DNA of 11,431 nt. It comes from Oscillospiraceae bacterium. Its GTDB lineage: Bacteria > Bacillota > Clostridia > Oscillospirales > Ruminococcaceae. Positions 5,995 to 11,431 of this stretch are shown in pieces. The translations under genes and the position numbers were made by a program. Positions within the stretch are counted from its first letter, which is position 1, and each line of letters begins with the position of its first letter. The notes under the pieces were generated by a model. It was not told the origin of the DNA and ran no database searches. It saw only the letters and a list, made by a program, of their open reading frames with translations. The stretch covers positions 1-11,431 of the forward strand of contig JAHZHS010000062.1 of assembly GCA_019420135.1 (NCBI GenBank). The letters are read 5' to 3'.

Positions 5995-6023
5995 ACTATA
6001 CCACAACTGACCCGCCGTTGCAA
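5995..6023 (-). promoter_or_regulatory. Sigma-A promoter of the uracil permease leader
   Basis: On the minus strand TTGCAA (6018-6023) and TATAGT (5995-6000) are separated by 17 nt. The predicted start is near 5988, giving a leader of about 210 nt before the GTG start. It is divergent from the pst promoter. Confidence 0.8.
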
Positions 6024-6069
6024 GGTGGATGACCGGGTTTGGCACTGTCAGATACCGGAAATGTAAAAT

Positions 6070-6096
6070 CCCCGTGCGCCCGGCGGGGGCTTTTTT
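6070..6096 (+). terminator. Terminator-like hairpin with no obvious gene in front
   Basis: CCCCG (6070-6074) can pair with CGGGG (6084-6088), or alternatively GCCC with GGGC, and six T follow (6091-6096). It lies in the divergent region between the uracil permease promoter and the candidate Pho box. It could insulate pstS from stray transcription or end a very short RNA. Confidence 0.45.
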
Positions 6097-6124
6097 GCAG
6101 GGACTTTACATTGGAGGCCGAAGA

Positions 6125-6163
6125 ATTACCGGGGTTTTACAGCGATTGTACCGTCCTATGGTC
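6125..6163 (+). promoter_or_regulatory. Candidate Pho box (11-bp direct repeats)
   Basis: Four hexamers recur with an exact 11-bp period: ATTACC (6125-6130), TTTACA (6136-6141), TGTACC (6147-6152) and a weak ATGGTC (6158-6163). PhoP/PhoB-type response regulators bind tandem TT(A/T)ACA-like repeats with about this period upstream of pst genes. Another TTTACA (6105-6110) is out of phase. The array abuts a poor -35, as expected for an activated promoter. Confidence 0.58.
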
Positions 6164-6190
6164 GATAACGCCGCGCCGCCGAGATACAAT
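6162..6190 (+). promoter_or_regulatory. pstS promoter (good -10, weak -35)
   Basis: TACAAT (6185-6190) is a good -10. The hexamer 17 nt upstream is TCGATA (6162-6167), a poor -35, so activation by the Pho regulator is likely. The predicted start is near 6197. The leader then carries a tight hairpin, GGCGGCC (6218-6224) / GGCCGCC (6229-6235), with a GGGT loop. Confidence 0.6.
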
Positions 6191-6287
6191 AGAATCGTTC
6201 CGAGCGACAGGAACAGGGGCGGCCGGGTGGCCGCCGAGTCTACTCAAAACAGCCGTACAACGGCAAAAAAGGGAGAAGAATTTACTT

Positions 6288-7211
6288 ATGAAACGTATTG
6301 TTGCGACGATCTGCGCTGCTGCCATGGCCCTGAGCCTGGCTGCCTGCGGCACCACCGACAGTTCCACTTCCACTTCCGCCTCCACCTCCGGCGCCAGCGA
6401 GAGCAGCTCCACCGCCTCCGCGTCCGCCGGCGCTGCTGCCCCCGCCTCCGGCCCTGCGGCCCCACCCGGTCCCCCCCCCCTCCGGCCCCCGGCCCAGGCC
6501 GCTGCGGATGCTTTCAATGCGGCCAACCCTGACTGCTCCGTCACCGTCAACGGCGGCGGCTCCGGCACCGGCCTGCAGAACGTGGCCGACGGCACCGTGG
6601 ACATCGGCAACTCCGACGTTGCCGCTGAGACCAAGCTGGACGCCGATGTGGCTGCCACTCTGGTGGATCATCGCGTCTGCGTCGTCACCATGGCCGCTGT
6701 CGTCAACAACGACGTGGGCATCTCCAGCCTGACCAAGGATCAGCTGAAGGGTATCTTCACCGCTGAGATCACCAACTGGAGCGAGGTCGGCGGCCCCGAC
6801 GAGCCCATCATCCTGGTGACCCGTCCCGACTCCTCCGGCACCCGCGCCCTCTTCCAGGAATACGCCCTGGACGGCGCTGAGGAGGCTTCCAACGAGGCCC
6901 TGTCCACCGACGACTCCGGCACCCTGCTGCAGTACGTCCAGGACAATGCCGGTGCCATCGGCTACGTGGCTCTGCCCTATATCCTGAACAATGACAGCGT
7001 CACCCCCGTGGCCATCGACGGCGTGGAGCCCACCCTGGAAAACACCTACAACGGCACCTATCCGGTCTGGGGCTACGAGCATATGTACACCAACGGCGAG
7101 GGCAGCGAGGCCGCCCAGGCGTTCATCGAGTATGTGATGGGCGACGAGTTTGCTCCTGAGATCGAGGCCATGGGCTACGGCGTCACCGCCAAGATGACTG
7201 TGGAGCGCTGA
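6288..7211 (+). CDS. pstS: Phosphate ABC transporter substrate-binding lipoprotein PstS
   Basis: This 307-residue lipoprotein captures inorganic phosphate outside the cell and passes it to PstCA. A signal peptide ends in the lipobox LAAC with C20 as lipidation site, followed by a Ser/Thr/Ala linker (21-54). The binding domain shows 'NGGGSGTGLQNVADGTVDIG' (88-107) with D110, and 'VTRPDSSGTRALF' (177-189), whose R-x-x-S-S-G-T contributes phosphate ligands. In place of the first ligand loop, normally G-S-T-S-x-x-P-L, residues 56-68 are proline-rich and encoded by a C-rich tract (6453-6491), although length and frame are kept. The copy is therefore either damaged or misread. The ATG follows GGGAG at a somewhat long distance; longer in-frame extensions lack a signal peptide start. 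It is the first gene of the pst operon. Confidence 0.95.
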   Translation: MKRIVATICAAAMALSLAACGTTDSSTSTSASTSGASESSSTASASAGAAAPASGPAAPPGPPPLRPPAQAAADAFNAANPDCSVTVNGGGSGTGLQNVADGTVDIGNSDVAAETKLDADVAATLVDHRVCVVTMAAVVNNDVGISSLTKDQLKGIFTAEITNWSEVGGPDEPIILVTRPDSSGTRALFQEYALDGAEEASNEALSTDDSGTLLQYVQDNAGAIGYVALPYILNNDSVTPVAIDGVEPTLENTYNGTYPVWGYEHMYTNGEGSEAAQAFIEYVMGDEFAPEIEAMGYGVTAKMTVER

Positions 7212-7216
7212 GCATA

Positions 7217-7261
7217 CAAGCTGCTGAAGCTTGCATGAAACGCAGCAGGATCGACTCCTGC
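7217..7261 (+). other. Two stem-loops after pstS
   Basis: CAAGC (7217-7221) pairs with GCTTG (7229-7233), and GCAGGA (7245-7250) pairs with TCCTGC (7256-7261). With the terminator-like hairpin that follows, they form three consecutive structures between pstS and pstC. Such structures commonly stabilise the 3' end of an upstream transcript. Confidence 0.5.
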
Positions 7262-7282
7262 ACGAACGCAAGGTAAGCAGGA

Positions 7283-7316
7283 AGCCGGGCAGAAACGTCC
7301 TTTCTGTCCGGCTTTT
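7283..7316 (+). terminator. Partial terminator/processing hairpin between pstS and pstC
   Basis: AGCCGGGCAGAAA (7283-7295) pairs over 13 bp, with one G-U pair, with TTTCTGTCCGGCT (7301-7313) around a 5-nt loop, and the sequence continues TTTGTGTG. The T-run is short and pstC starts 27 nt later with no clear promoter between. It therefore probably lets part of the transcription through, giving more pstS than pstCAB message. Confidence 0.72.
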
Positions 7317-7342
7317 GTGTGAAAAATGAGAGGAGCATCACC

Positions 7343-8290
7343 ATGGAACAGAACCATGCTGCCGTGAAGGATCCGGTGAAATCCAGCAGCTCAAATATGT
7401 TCCGCAAAGAGTATCTGGGACGCACTGTCGTTACCGTTTGCGGCCTGTTCATCATTGCACTGACCATCATCATCGGCGCCTTCCTGGTATTCAAGGGAAT
7501 GGGCACCTTCACCGTATACAATCACAGCGTATTCGAATTCCTTTTCTCTTCCGACTGGAACCCCTCCAGCAGCGGTTCCTCCGGCGGCGGTACCGTGGGC
7601 GCGGCCATCTTCATCTTCGGCTCGCTGATCACCTGCGGCCTGGCTCTGCTCATCGCCACCCCCTTCAGCCTGGCGGCCGCAATCTTCATCACCGAGATCT
7701 CTCCCCGGCTGGGTACCAATGTGATCCAGCCCACCATCGAGATCTTTGCCGGCATCCCCTCGGTGGTCTACGGCTGGGTGGGCATGACCACCCTGGTGCC
7801 CTTCATCCGGGACACCTTCCACGCCCGCATGGGCGGCTACTCGGTGCTGGCGGCGTCCATCGTCCTGGCCATCATGATCGCCCCCACCATCACCACCGTC
7901 TCGGCGGACGCCATCCGCGGCGTGCCCGGAATGTTCCTGGAAGCTTCCTACGGCCTGGGCTCCACCCGCTGGCAGGCTATCTACAAGGTGGTCGTGCCCT
8001 CCGCCCTGCCAGGCATCGTCACCGGCATCGTGCTGGGCCTCTCCCGCGCTTTCGGTGAGGCCCTGGCCGTGGCCATGGTCATCGGCCGCACCCGCGCTTT
8101 CCCCGAAAACCTGCTGTCGCCCACCAACAACCTGACCTCCGCCATCGCGTCGGATATGGGCAACACCGCCAACGGCAGCGAATACAACACCGCCCTGTGG
8201 ACCATGGCGCTGCTGCTGCTCCTGATCTCCATGCTCTTCATCGTCGTGATCCACTACATCAGCGGCAGAAAGGAGGCCTCCGGCAAATGA
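7343..8290 (+). CDS. pstC: Phosphate ABC transporter permease PstC
   Basis: This 315-residue inner-membrane permease pairs with PstA to form the phosphate channel. A cytoplasmic N-terminus (1-28) leads into a first helix (about 29-50), then a Ser/Gly-rich external segment (71-83) typical of PstC before the core. Five further helices lie near 85-115, 130-152, 166-187, 222-247 and 285-306. The ABC permease coupling (EAA) loop is 'EASYGLGSTRWQAIYKVVVP' (200-219), followed by 'GLSRAFGEALAVAMVIG'. I chose the ATG at 7343 because GAGGAG lies 7 nt upstream; an in-frame ATG at 7319 sits in the terminator flank and lacks a good site. The stop codon overlaps the pstA start as ATGA, so translation is probably coupled. 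Confidence 0.96.
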   Translation: MEQNHAAVKDPVKSSSSNMFRKEYLGRTVVTVCGLFIIALTIIIGAFLVFKGMGTFTVYNHSVFEFLFSSDWNPSSSGSSGGGTVGAAIFIFGSLITCGLALLIATPFSLAAAIFITEISPRLGTNVIQPTIEIFAGIPSVVYGWVGMTTLVPFIRDTFHARMGGYSVLAASIVLAIMIAPTITTVSADAIRGVPGMFLEASYGLGSTRWQAIYKVVVPSALPGIVTGIVLGLSRAFGEALAVAMVIGRTRAFPENLLSPTNNLTSAIASDMGNTANGSEYNTALWTMALLLLLISMLFIVVIHYISGRKEASGK

Positions 8291-9168
8291 ACCATCGTGC
8301 ATCCCGGTCCCGCGCCAGCGACCGCTTCATGACCGGCGTTTTCTACTGCGTCGGCGGCTTCTTCGTCCTGCTGCTGGCTGTGCTGGTGGGCTATATCGTC
8401 ATCAATGGCTTTCTGGGCATGGATCTGAGCTTCCTGTCCTTTGACCGCAGCGGTATCGGCAACCAGCTGTTCAACACCATCTATCTGGTTTTCCTCTCCC
8501 TGGTCATCTGCGTGCCCCTGGGCGTGGCCGCCGGCATCTACATGGCCGAGTACGCCAAGCCCGGCAAGCTGACCAAGTTCATCCGCATCTGCATTGAGAC
8601 GCTGTCCTCCCTGCCGTCCATCGTGGTCGGCCTGTTCGGCTACCTGGTCTTTCTGGTGATGACCGGCGCCACCTGGAACCTGCTGTCCGGTGCGGCGACG
8701 GTTTCCATCCTCTGCCTGCCCCTCATCACCACCACCACCGAGGACGCTTTCCGCGCCTTGCCCGACAGCTACCGGGAAGGCGGTCTGGCCCTGGGCACCA
8801 CCCACTGGCAGACCATCATCCATGTGCTGCTGCCCGCCTGCGTGGGCCGCATCATCACCGGCGTCATCCTGGCGGCGGGCCGCGGCTTCGGCGAAGCTGC
8901 CGCCCTGCTGTACACCGCCGGCCAGAGCACCAACCTCAACTGGTCGAACTGGAATATCTTCTCGCCCACCTGCCCGCTGAACCCCATGCGCCCCGGCGAA
9001 ACCCTGGCCCTGCACATCTGGACCCTGCGCACCGAGGGCAGCCTGTATGCCAATTCCACCGAGATCGCCAACTTCTCGGCGGCGGTGCTGGTGCTGCTGG
9101 TGTTTGCCTTCAGCCTGCTGGCACGCTTCATCAGCCGCAGAATGGCCAAGAAAGCCAGCGGACAGTAA
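8287..9168 (+). CDS. pstA: Phosphate ABC transporter permease PstA
   Basis: This 293-residue second permease subunit of the phosphate importer has a basic N-terminus (1-14), a first helix (about 16-40), an external segment with 'RSGIGNQLFNTIYLVFLSLV' entering helix 2, then the permease core. The coupling loop reads 'REGGLALGTTHWQTIIHVLL' (163-182), followed by 'AAGRGFGEAAALLYTAG' (196-212). The last helix lies near 262-283, before a basic C-terminus. The start ATG overlaps the pstC stop by 4 nt, with AAAGGAGG about 10 nt upstream inside pstC. Upstream in-frame codons lie within pstC and are not family sequence. pstB starts 34 nt downstream. Confidence 0.96.
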   Translation: MNHRASRSRASDRFMTGVFYCVGGFFVLLLAVLVGYIVINGFLGMDLSFLSFDRSGIGNQLFNTIYLVFLSLVICVPLGVAAGIYMAEYAKPGKLTKFIRICIETLSSLPSIVVGLFGYLVFLVMTGATWNLLSGAATVSILCLPLITTTTEDAFRALPDSYREGGLALGTTHWQTIIHVLLPACVGRIITGVILAAGRGFGEAAALLYTAGQSTNLNWSNWNIFSPTCPLNPMRPGETLALHIWTLRTEGSLYANSTEIANFSAAVLVLLVFAFSLLARFISRRMAKKASGQ

Positions 9169-9202
9169 CACGTTGTGAGAGAATACCAAAGGGGACATCA
9201 AG

Positions 9203-9955
9203 ATGGATAAATTTTCAGTCAGCAATCTGGACCTGTATTACGGTACCTTCCATGCCCTGAAAGGGATCAACATGGACATCAAGGAGAAGGAGATCACTGC
9301 CTTCATCGGCCCTTCCGGCTGCGGCAAATCCACCTTCCTCAAGACCCTCAACCGCATGAACGACATGGTGGAGGGCTGCCGCATCACCGGCGACATCAAG
9401 CTGGACGGCGTGGACATCTACAAGGACAAGATGGATGTGAACGTGCTGCGCAAGCGGGTGGGCATGGTCTTTCAGAAGGCCAATCCCTTCCCCATGAGCA
9501 TCTATGACAACATCGCCTACGGCCCCCGTATCCACGGCATCCGCAAAAAGAGCGAGCTGGACGAGATCGTGGAAAAATCCCTGCGCGGCGCCGCCATCTG
9601 GGACGAAGTCAAGGACCGGCTGAAAAAATCCGCCCTGGGCATGTCCGGCGGCCAGCAGCAGCGTCTGTGCATCGCCCGCGCCCTGGCCGTGGAGCCGGAG
9701 GTGCTGCTCATGGACGAACCTACCTCCGCCCTGGACCCCATCTCCACCTCCCGCGTGGAGGAGCTGGCCCTGGAACTGAAGAAAAACTACACCATCGTCA
9801 TTGTGACGCATAACATGCAGCAGGCCGCACGTATCTCTGACAAGACCGCGTTCTTCCTGCTGGGCGAACTGGTGGAGATGGGACCCACCGAGCGCCTGTT
9901 CGCCAACCCTTCCGACAAGCGTACCGAGGATTACATCTCGGGACGTTTCGGTTGA
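9203..9955 (+). CDS. pstB: Phosphate ABC transporter ATP-binding protein PstB
   Basis: This 250-residue cytoplasmic ATPase powers PstSCA and is the standard length for PstB. All nucleotide-binding motifs are present: Walker A GPSGCGKST (36-44), the Q-loop at Q91 in 'VGMVFQKANPFPMSIYDNIA' (87-106), the ABC signature MSGGQQQR (147-154, with Met in place of the usual Leu), Walker B VLLMDEPTSALDP (167-179) with catalytic E172, and the switch H203 in VTHNMQQA. The KANPFPMSIYDN segment is characteristic of PstB rather than other ABC ATPases. The ATG is preceded by AAAGGGG 9 nt upstream. Only 34 nt separate it from pstA and 22 nt from phoU, so all belong to one transcript. Confidence 0.97.
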   Translation: MDKFSVSNLDLYYGTFHALKGINMDIKEKEITAFIGPSGCGKSTFLKTLNRMNDMVEGCRITGDIKLDGVDIYKDKMDVNVLRKRVGMVFQKANPFPMSIYDNIAYGPRIHGIRKKSELDEIVEKSLRGAAIWDEVKDRLKKSALGMSGGQQQRLCIARALAVEPEVLLMDEPTSALDPISTSRVEELALELKKNYTIVIVTHNMQQAARISDKTAFFLLGELVEMGPTERLFANPSDKRTEDYISGRFG

Positions 9956-9977
9956 TTGTAAAAGGAGGTTTGTACCT

Positions 9978-10652
9978 ATGGGATACAGCAGCCGCAAAGA
10001 ATATGACGCATCCCTGCTGGAGCTGGACTCCATGCTGGCAAGGATGGGCCACACCGCAGGCGAGGCCATCGGCTCCGCCCTGGATGCCCTGCGCGACGGC
10101 GACAAGGAAAAAGCCCATGCCGTCATTGAGGGAGATACGGACATCGACAACCTGGAACGGGAGATCGAGCACCGCTGCCTGACCCTCATCCTGCGCCAGC
10201 AGCCGGTGGCCACCGACCTGCGCAAGGTCTCCACCGCACTGAAGATGATCACCGACATCGAGCGCATCGCCGACCAGGCCGCCGACATTGCCGAGATCGT
10301 GCTGCACCTGCACCTGGACCATGCCCAGACGGTGGGTGTGCTGGAGGACATCTACGAGATGGGCGACCTGGTCCACCGCATGGTCAAGGATGCCATCGGT
10401 GCCTATGTCCAGGTGGACCTGGATGTGGCGGGCAAGGTCAGCCGCCAGGACGACAAGGCGGATGCCTTTTTCTCCCGCATCAGCGACGAGATCGCCGCCT
10501 ACATTGCCGCCAATCCCCAGGATGCCACCACGGCACTGGATCTGTTTATGATCACCAAGTACCTGGAGCGCCTGGGCGACCACGCCGTCAACGTGGCTGA
10601 GTGGGTGCAGTTCCTCAAGACCGGCATGCACAAATCCCAGCAGATCGTCTGA
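9978..10652 (+). CDS. phoU: Phosphate signalling protein PhoU
   Basis: This 224-residue cytoplasmic all-helical protein has two repeated three-helix bundles (about residues 10-110 and 115-215). Each repeat has the metal-binding E-x-x-x-D motif: 'ITDIERIADQAADIAE' (E95, D99) and 'KYLERLGDHAVNVAEW' (E197, D201). PhoU relays the state of the Pst transporter to the phosphate sensor kinase and limits phosphate uptake. The ATG follows AGGAGG at good spacing in a 22-nt gap after pstB. As last gene of the operon it is followed by a long palindrome lacking a T-run. No phoB/phoR-type two-component genes are in the window. Confidence 0.95.
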   Translation: MGYSSRKEYDASLLELDSMLARMGHTAGEAIGSALDALRDGDKEKAHAVIEGDTDIDNLEREIEHRCLTLILRQQPVATDLRKVSTALKMITDIERIADQAADIAEIVLHLHLDHAQTVGVLEDIYEMGDLVHRMVKDAIGAYVQVDLDVAGKVSRQDDKADAFFSRISDEIAAYIAANPQDATTALDLFMITKYLERLGDHAVNVAEWVQFLKTGMHKSQQIV

Positions 10653-10726
10653 CCGGCCGTCAACCGCGGGTACGGCGGGGCAGGACCCCGTGCGCCCGCG
10701 CTGAACATACCATCCTCTTATTTTCC

Positions 10727-10779
10727 AGATACCGCTTTCAGGGCGTCCGACCGAAAGGTCGGGCGCCCTGAGAGTATCT
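10727..10779. repeat. Long imperfect palindrome after phoU
   Basis: TCAGGGCGTCCGACC (10738-10752) pairs over 15 bp (one G-T pair) with GGTCGGGCGCCCTGA (10757-10771) around a GAAA tetraloop. An outer helix AGATAC (10727-10732) / GTATCT (10774-10779) encloses it after a small internal loop. No T-run follows on either strand. It may mark the end of the pst-phoU transcript or be a structured RNA. The gap 10653-10865 shows no gene. Confidence 0.6.
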
Positions 10780-10803
10780 GCGGGTCCCTTCGCCCGTATG
10801 GAC

Positions 10804-10840
10804 AAAAAACCGCCGCCCCGGGCTGCCCGGAGCGGCGGTT
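10804..10840 (-). terminator. Terminator of the glutamate dehydrogenase gene
   Basis: The arms 10808-10822 and 10826-10840 form a 15-bp stem around a 3-nt loop. Its single mismatch on the plus strand is a G-U pair in the minus-strand RNA. The minus strand ends in six T (10804-10809). It lies 26 nt past the stop codon. Confidence 0.9.
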
Positions 10841-10865
10841 TGCGGTTATGGGTTCAGAGCAGGGA

Positions 10866-11431
10866 TCAGACGATGCCCTGGGCCAGCATGGCGTCGGCCA
10901 CCTTGGTGAAGCCGGCAATGTTGGCGCCGGCAACCAGGTTGCCCTTCATGCCGTAAGCCTCGGCGGCAGCGGCCGCGTTGGCGTAGATGTTCTTCATGAT
11001 GCCGTGCAGCTTGCCGTCCACCTCGTCGAAGGTCCAGGCAAGACGCTGGGAGTTCTGGCTCATCTCCAGGCCGCTGGTGGCTACGCCGCCGGCGTTGGAT
11101 GCCTTGGCGGGGGCAAACAGGATGTTGTTGGCCTGCAGGTAGGCCACTGCGTCGGGGGTGGAGGGCATGTTTGCACCCTCGGCTACTGCATAGCAGCCGT
11201 TGGCCACCAGGGCCTTGGCACCCTCAAGAGGCAGCTCGTTCTGGGTGGCGCAGGGCAGGGCGATGTCGCAGGGGACCGTCCAGATGCCGGTGCTGCCTTC
11301 CACGTACTTGGCGGAGGGAACGTAATCCAGGTAGGTCTTGATGCGGGCGCGCTTGACCTCCTTGATCTCCTGCATGACCTTGTAGTCGATGCCGTTCTCG
11401 TCCACAATGTAGCCGTTGGAGTCGCTCATGG
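10866..11431 (-). CDS. gdhA: NADP-dependent glutamate dehydrogenase, C-terminal part (runs off the window)
   Basis: These are the last 188 or so codons of glutamate dehydrogenase, which aminates 2-oxoglutarate with ammonia using NAD(P)H. The sequence reads through the nucleotide-binding domain: 'WTVPCDIALPCATQNELPLE' with the conserved CDIALPCATQNEL, then 'EGANMPSTPDAV', then 'LFAPAKASNAGGVATSGLEM' and SQN, ending in the C-terminal helices after EVDGKLHGIMKNIY. These motifs are typical of the hexameric NADP-type enzyme of about 445 residues. The methionine at 11427-11429 is internal, and the true start is beyond 11431. A terminator follows the TGA, so this is the end of its transcript. Coenzyme specificity is inferred from the family only. 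Confidence 0.94.
   Translation of the reverse strand, partial: MSDSNGYIVDENGIDYKVMQEIKEVKRARIKTYLDYVPSAKYVEGSTGIWTVPCDIALPCATQNELPLEGAKALVANGCYAVAEGANMPSTPDAVAYLQANNILFAPAKASNAGGVATSGLEMSQNSQRLAWTFDEVDGKLHGIMKNIYANAAAAAEAYGMKGNLVAGANIAGFTKVADAMLAQGIV

Noticed and set aside
5943..6023. Longer version of the permease leader ORF starting at 6023
   Set aside because: That start lies upstream of the predicted transcript start and overlaps the -35 box; only the ATG at 5942 has a ribosome binding site within the transcript.
7391..8302. Open frame on the minus strand opposite pstC
   Set aside because: Same kind of low-complexity antisense shadow; pstC on the other strand is unambiguous.

Overview
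The window is GC-rich, with short intergenic regions, strong Shine-Dalgarno sites, Gram-positive style intrinsic terminators and textbook sigma-A promoters. Together with a SpoIID-like protein, a match to the sporulation sigma-E promoter consensus, the gene order pstS-pstC-pstA-pstB-phoU and an NADP-type glutamate dehydrogenase, this suggests a high-GC anaerobic Firmicute of the Oscillospirales/Ruminococcaceae type (Faecalibacterium/Subdoligranulum/Gemmiger-like). The taxonomic placement is inference from style and gene content.

Layout. 1-216 (-): N-terminus of a MATE-family exporter with its own promoter. 311-1342 (-): a SpoIID/LytB-domain protein whose upstream region carries a perfect sigma-E-type promoter. 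1574-2371 (+): an unrecognised polytopic membrane protein, divergent from the SpoIID gene. 2386-2426: a bidirectional terminator. 2447-3343 (-) and 3562-4311 (+): a LysR regulator divergent from a two-domain carboxymuconolactone decarboxylase (CMD) family protein. Both promoters and a dyad operator candidate are readable between them. 4332-4376: another bidirectional terminator. 4404-5777 (-): a uracil permease with a leader of about 210 nt that holds a 52-codon leader ORF running through an intrinsic terminator. 6288-10652 (+): the high-affinity phosphate operon pstS-pstC-pstA-pstB-phoU, preceded by a candidate Pho box. 10866-11431 (-): the C-terminal part of NADP-dependent glutamate dehydrogenase, with its terminator.

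How the genes work together. PstS, PstC, PstA and PstB form the phosphate ABC importer, and PhoU links its state to Pho signalling. A strong hairpin between pstS and pstC probably makes the binding protein more abundant than the membrane complex. The LysR/CMD pair is a classic regulator-target divergon. The uracil permease appears to be controlled by transcription attenuation coupled to leader translation, in the style of the enterobacterial pyrBI operon, and I found no PyrR-type binding motif.

Most notable points: the pyrBI-like attenuator in front of the uracil permease; a C-rich block in pstS that replaces the family's first phosphate-binding loop with prolines while keeping length and frame exactly (possibly a sequencing artefact); and the sigma-E promoter upstream of the SpoIID-like gene. 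No rRNA, tRNA, CRISPR array, insertion sequence or prophage gene was seen.
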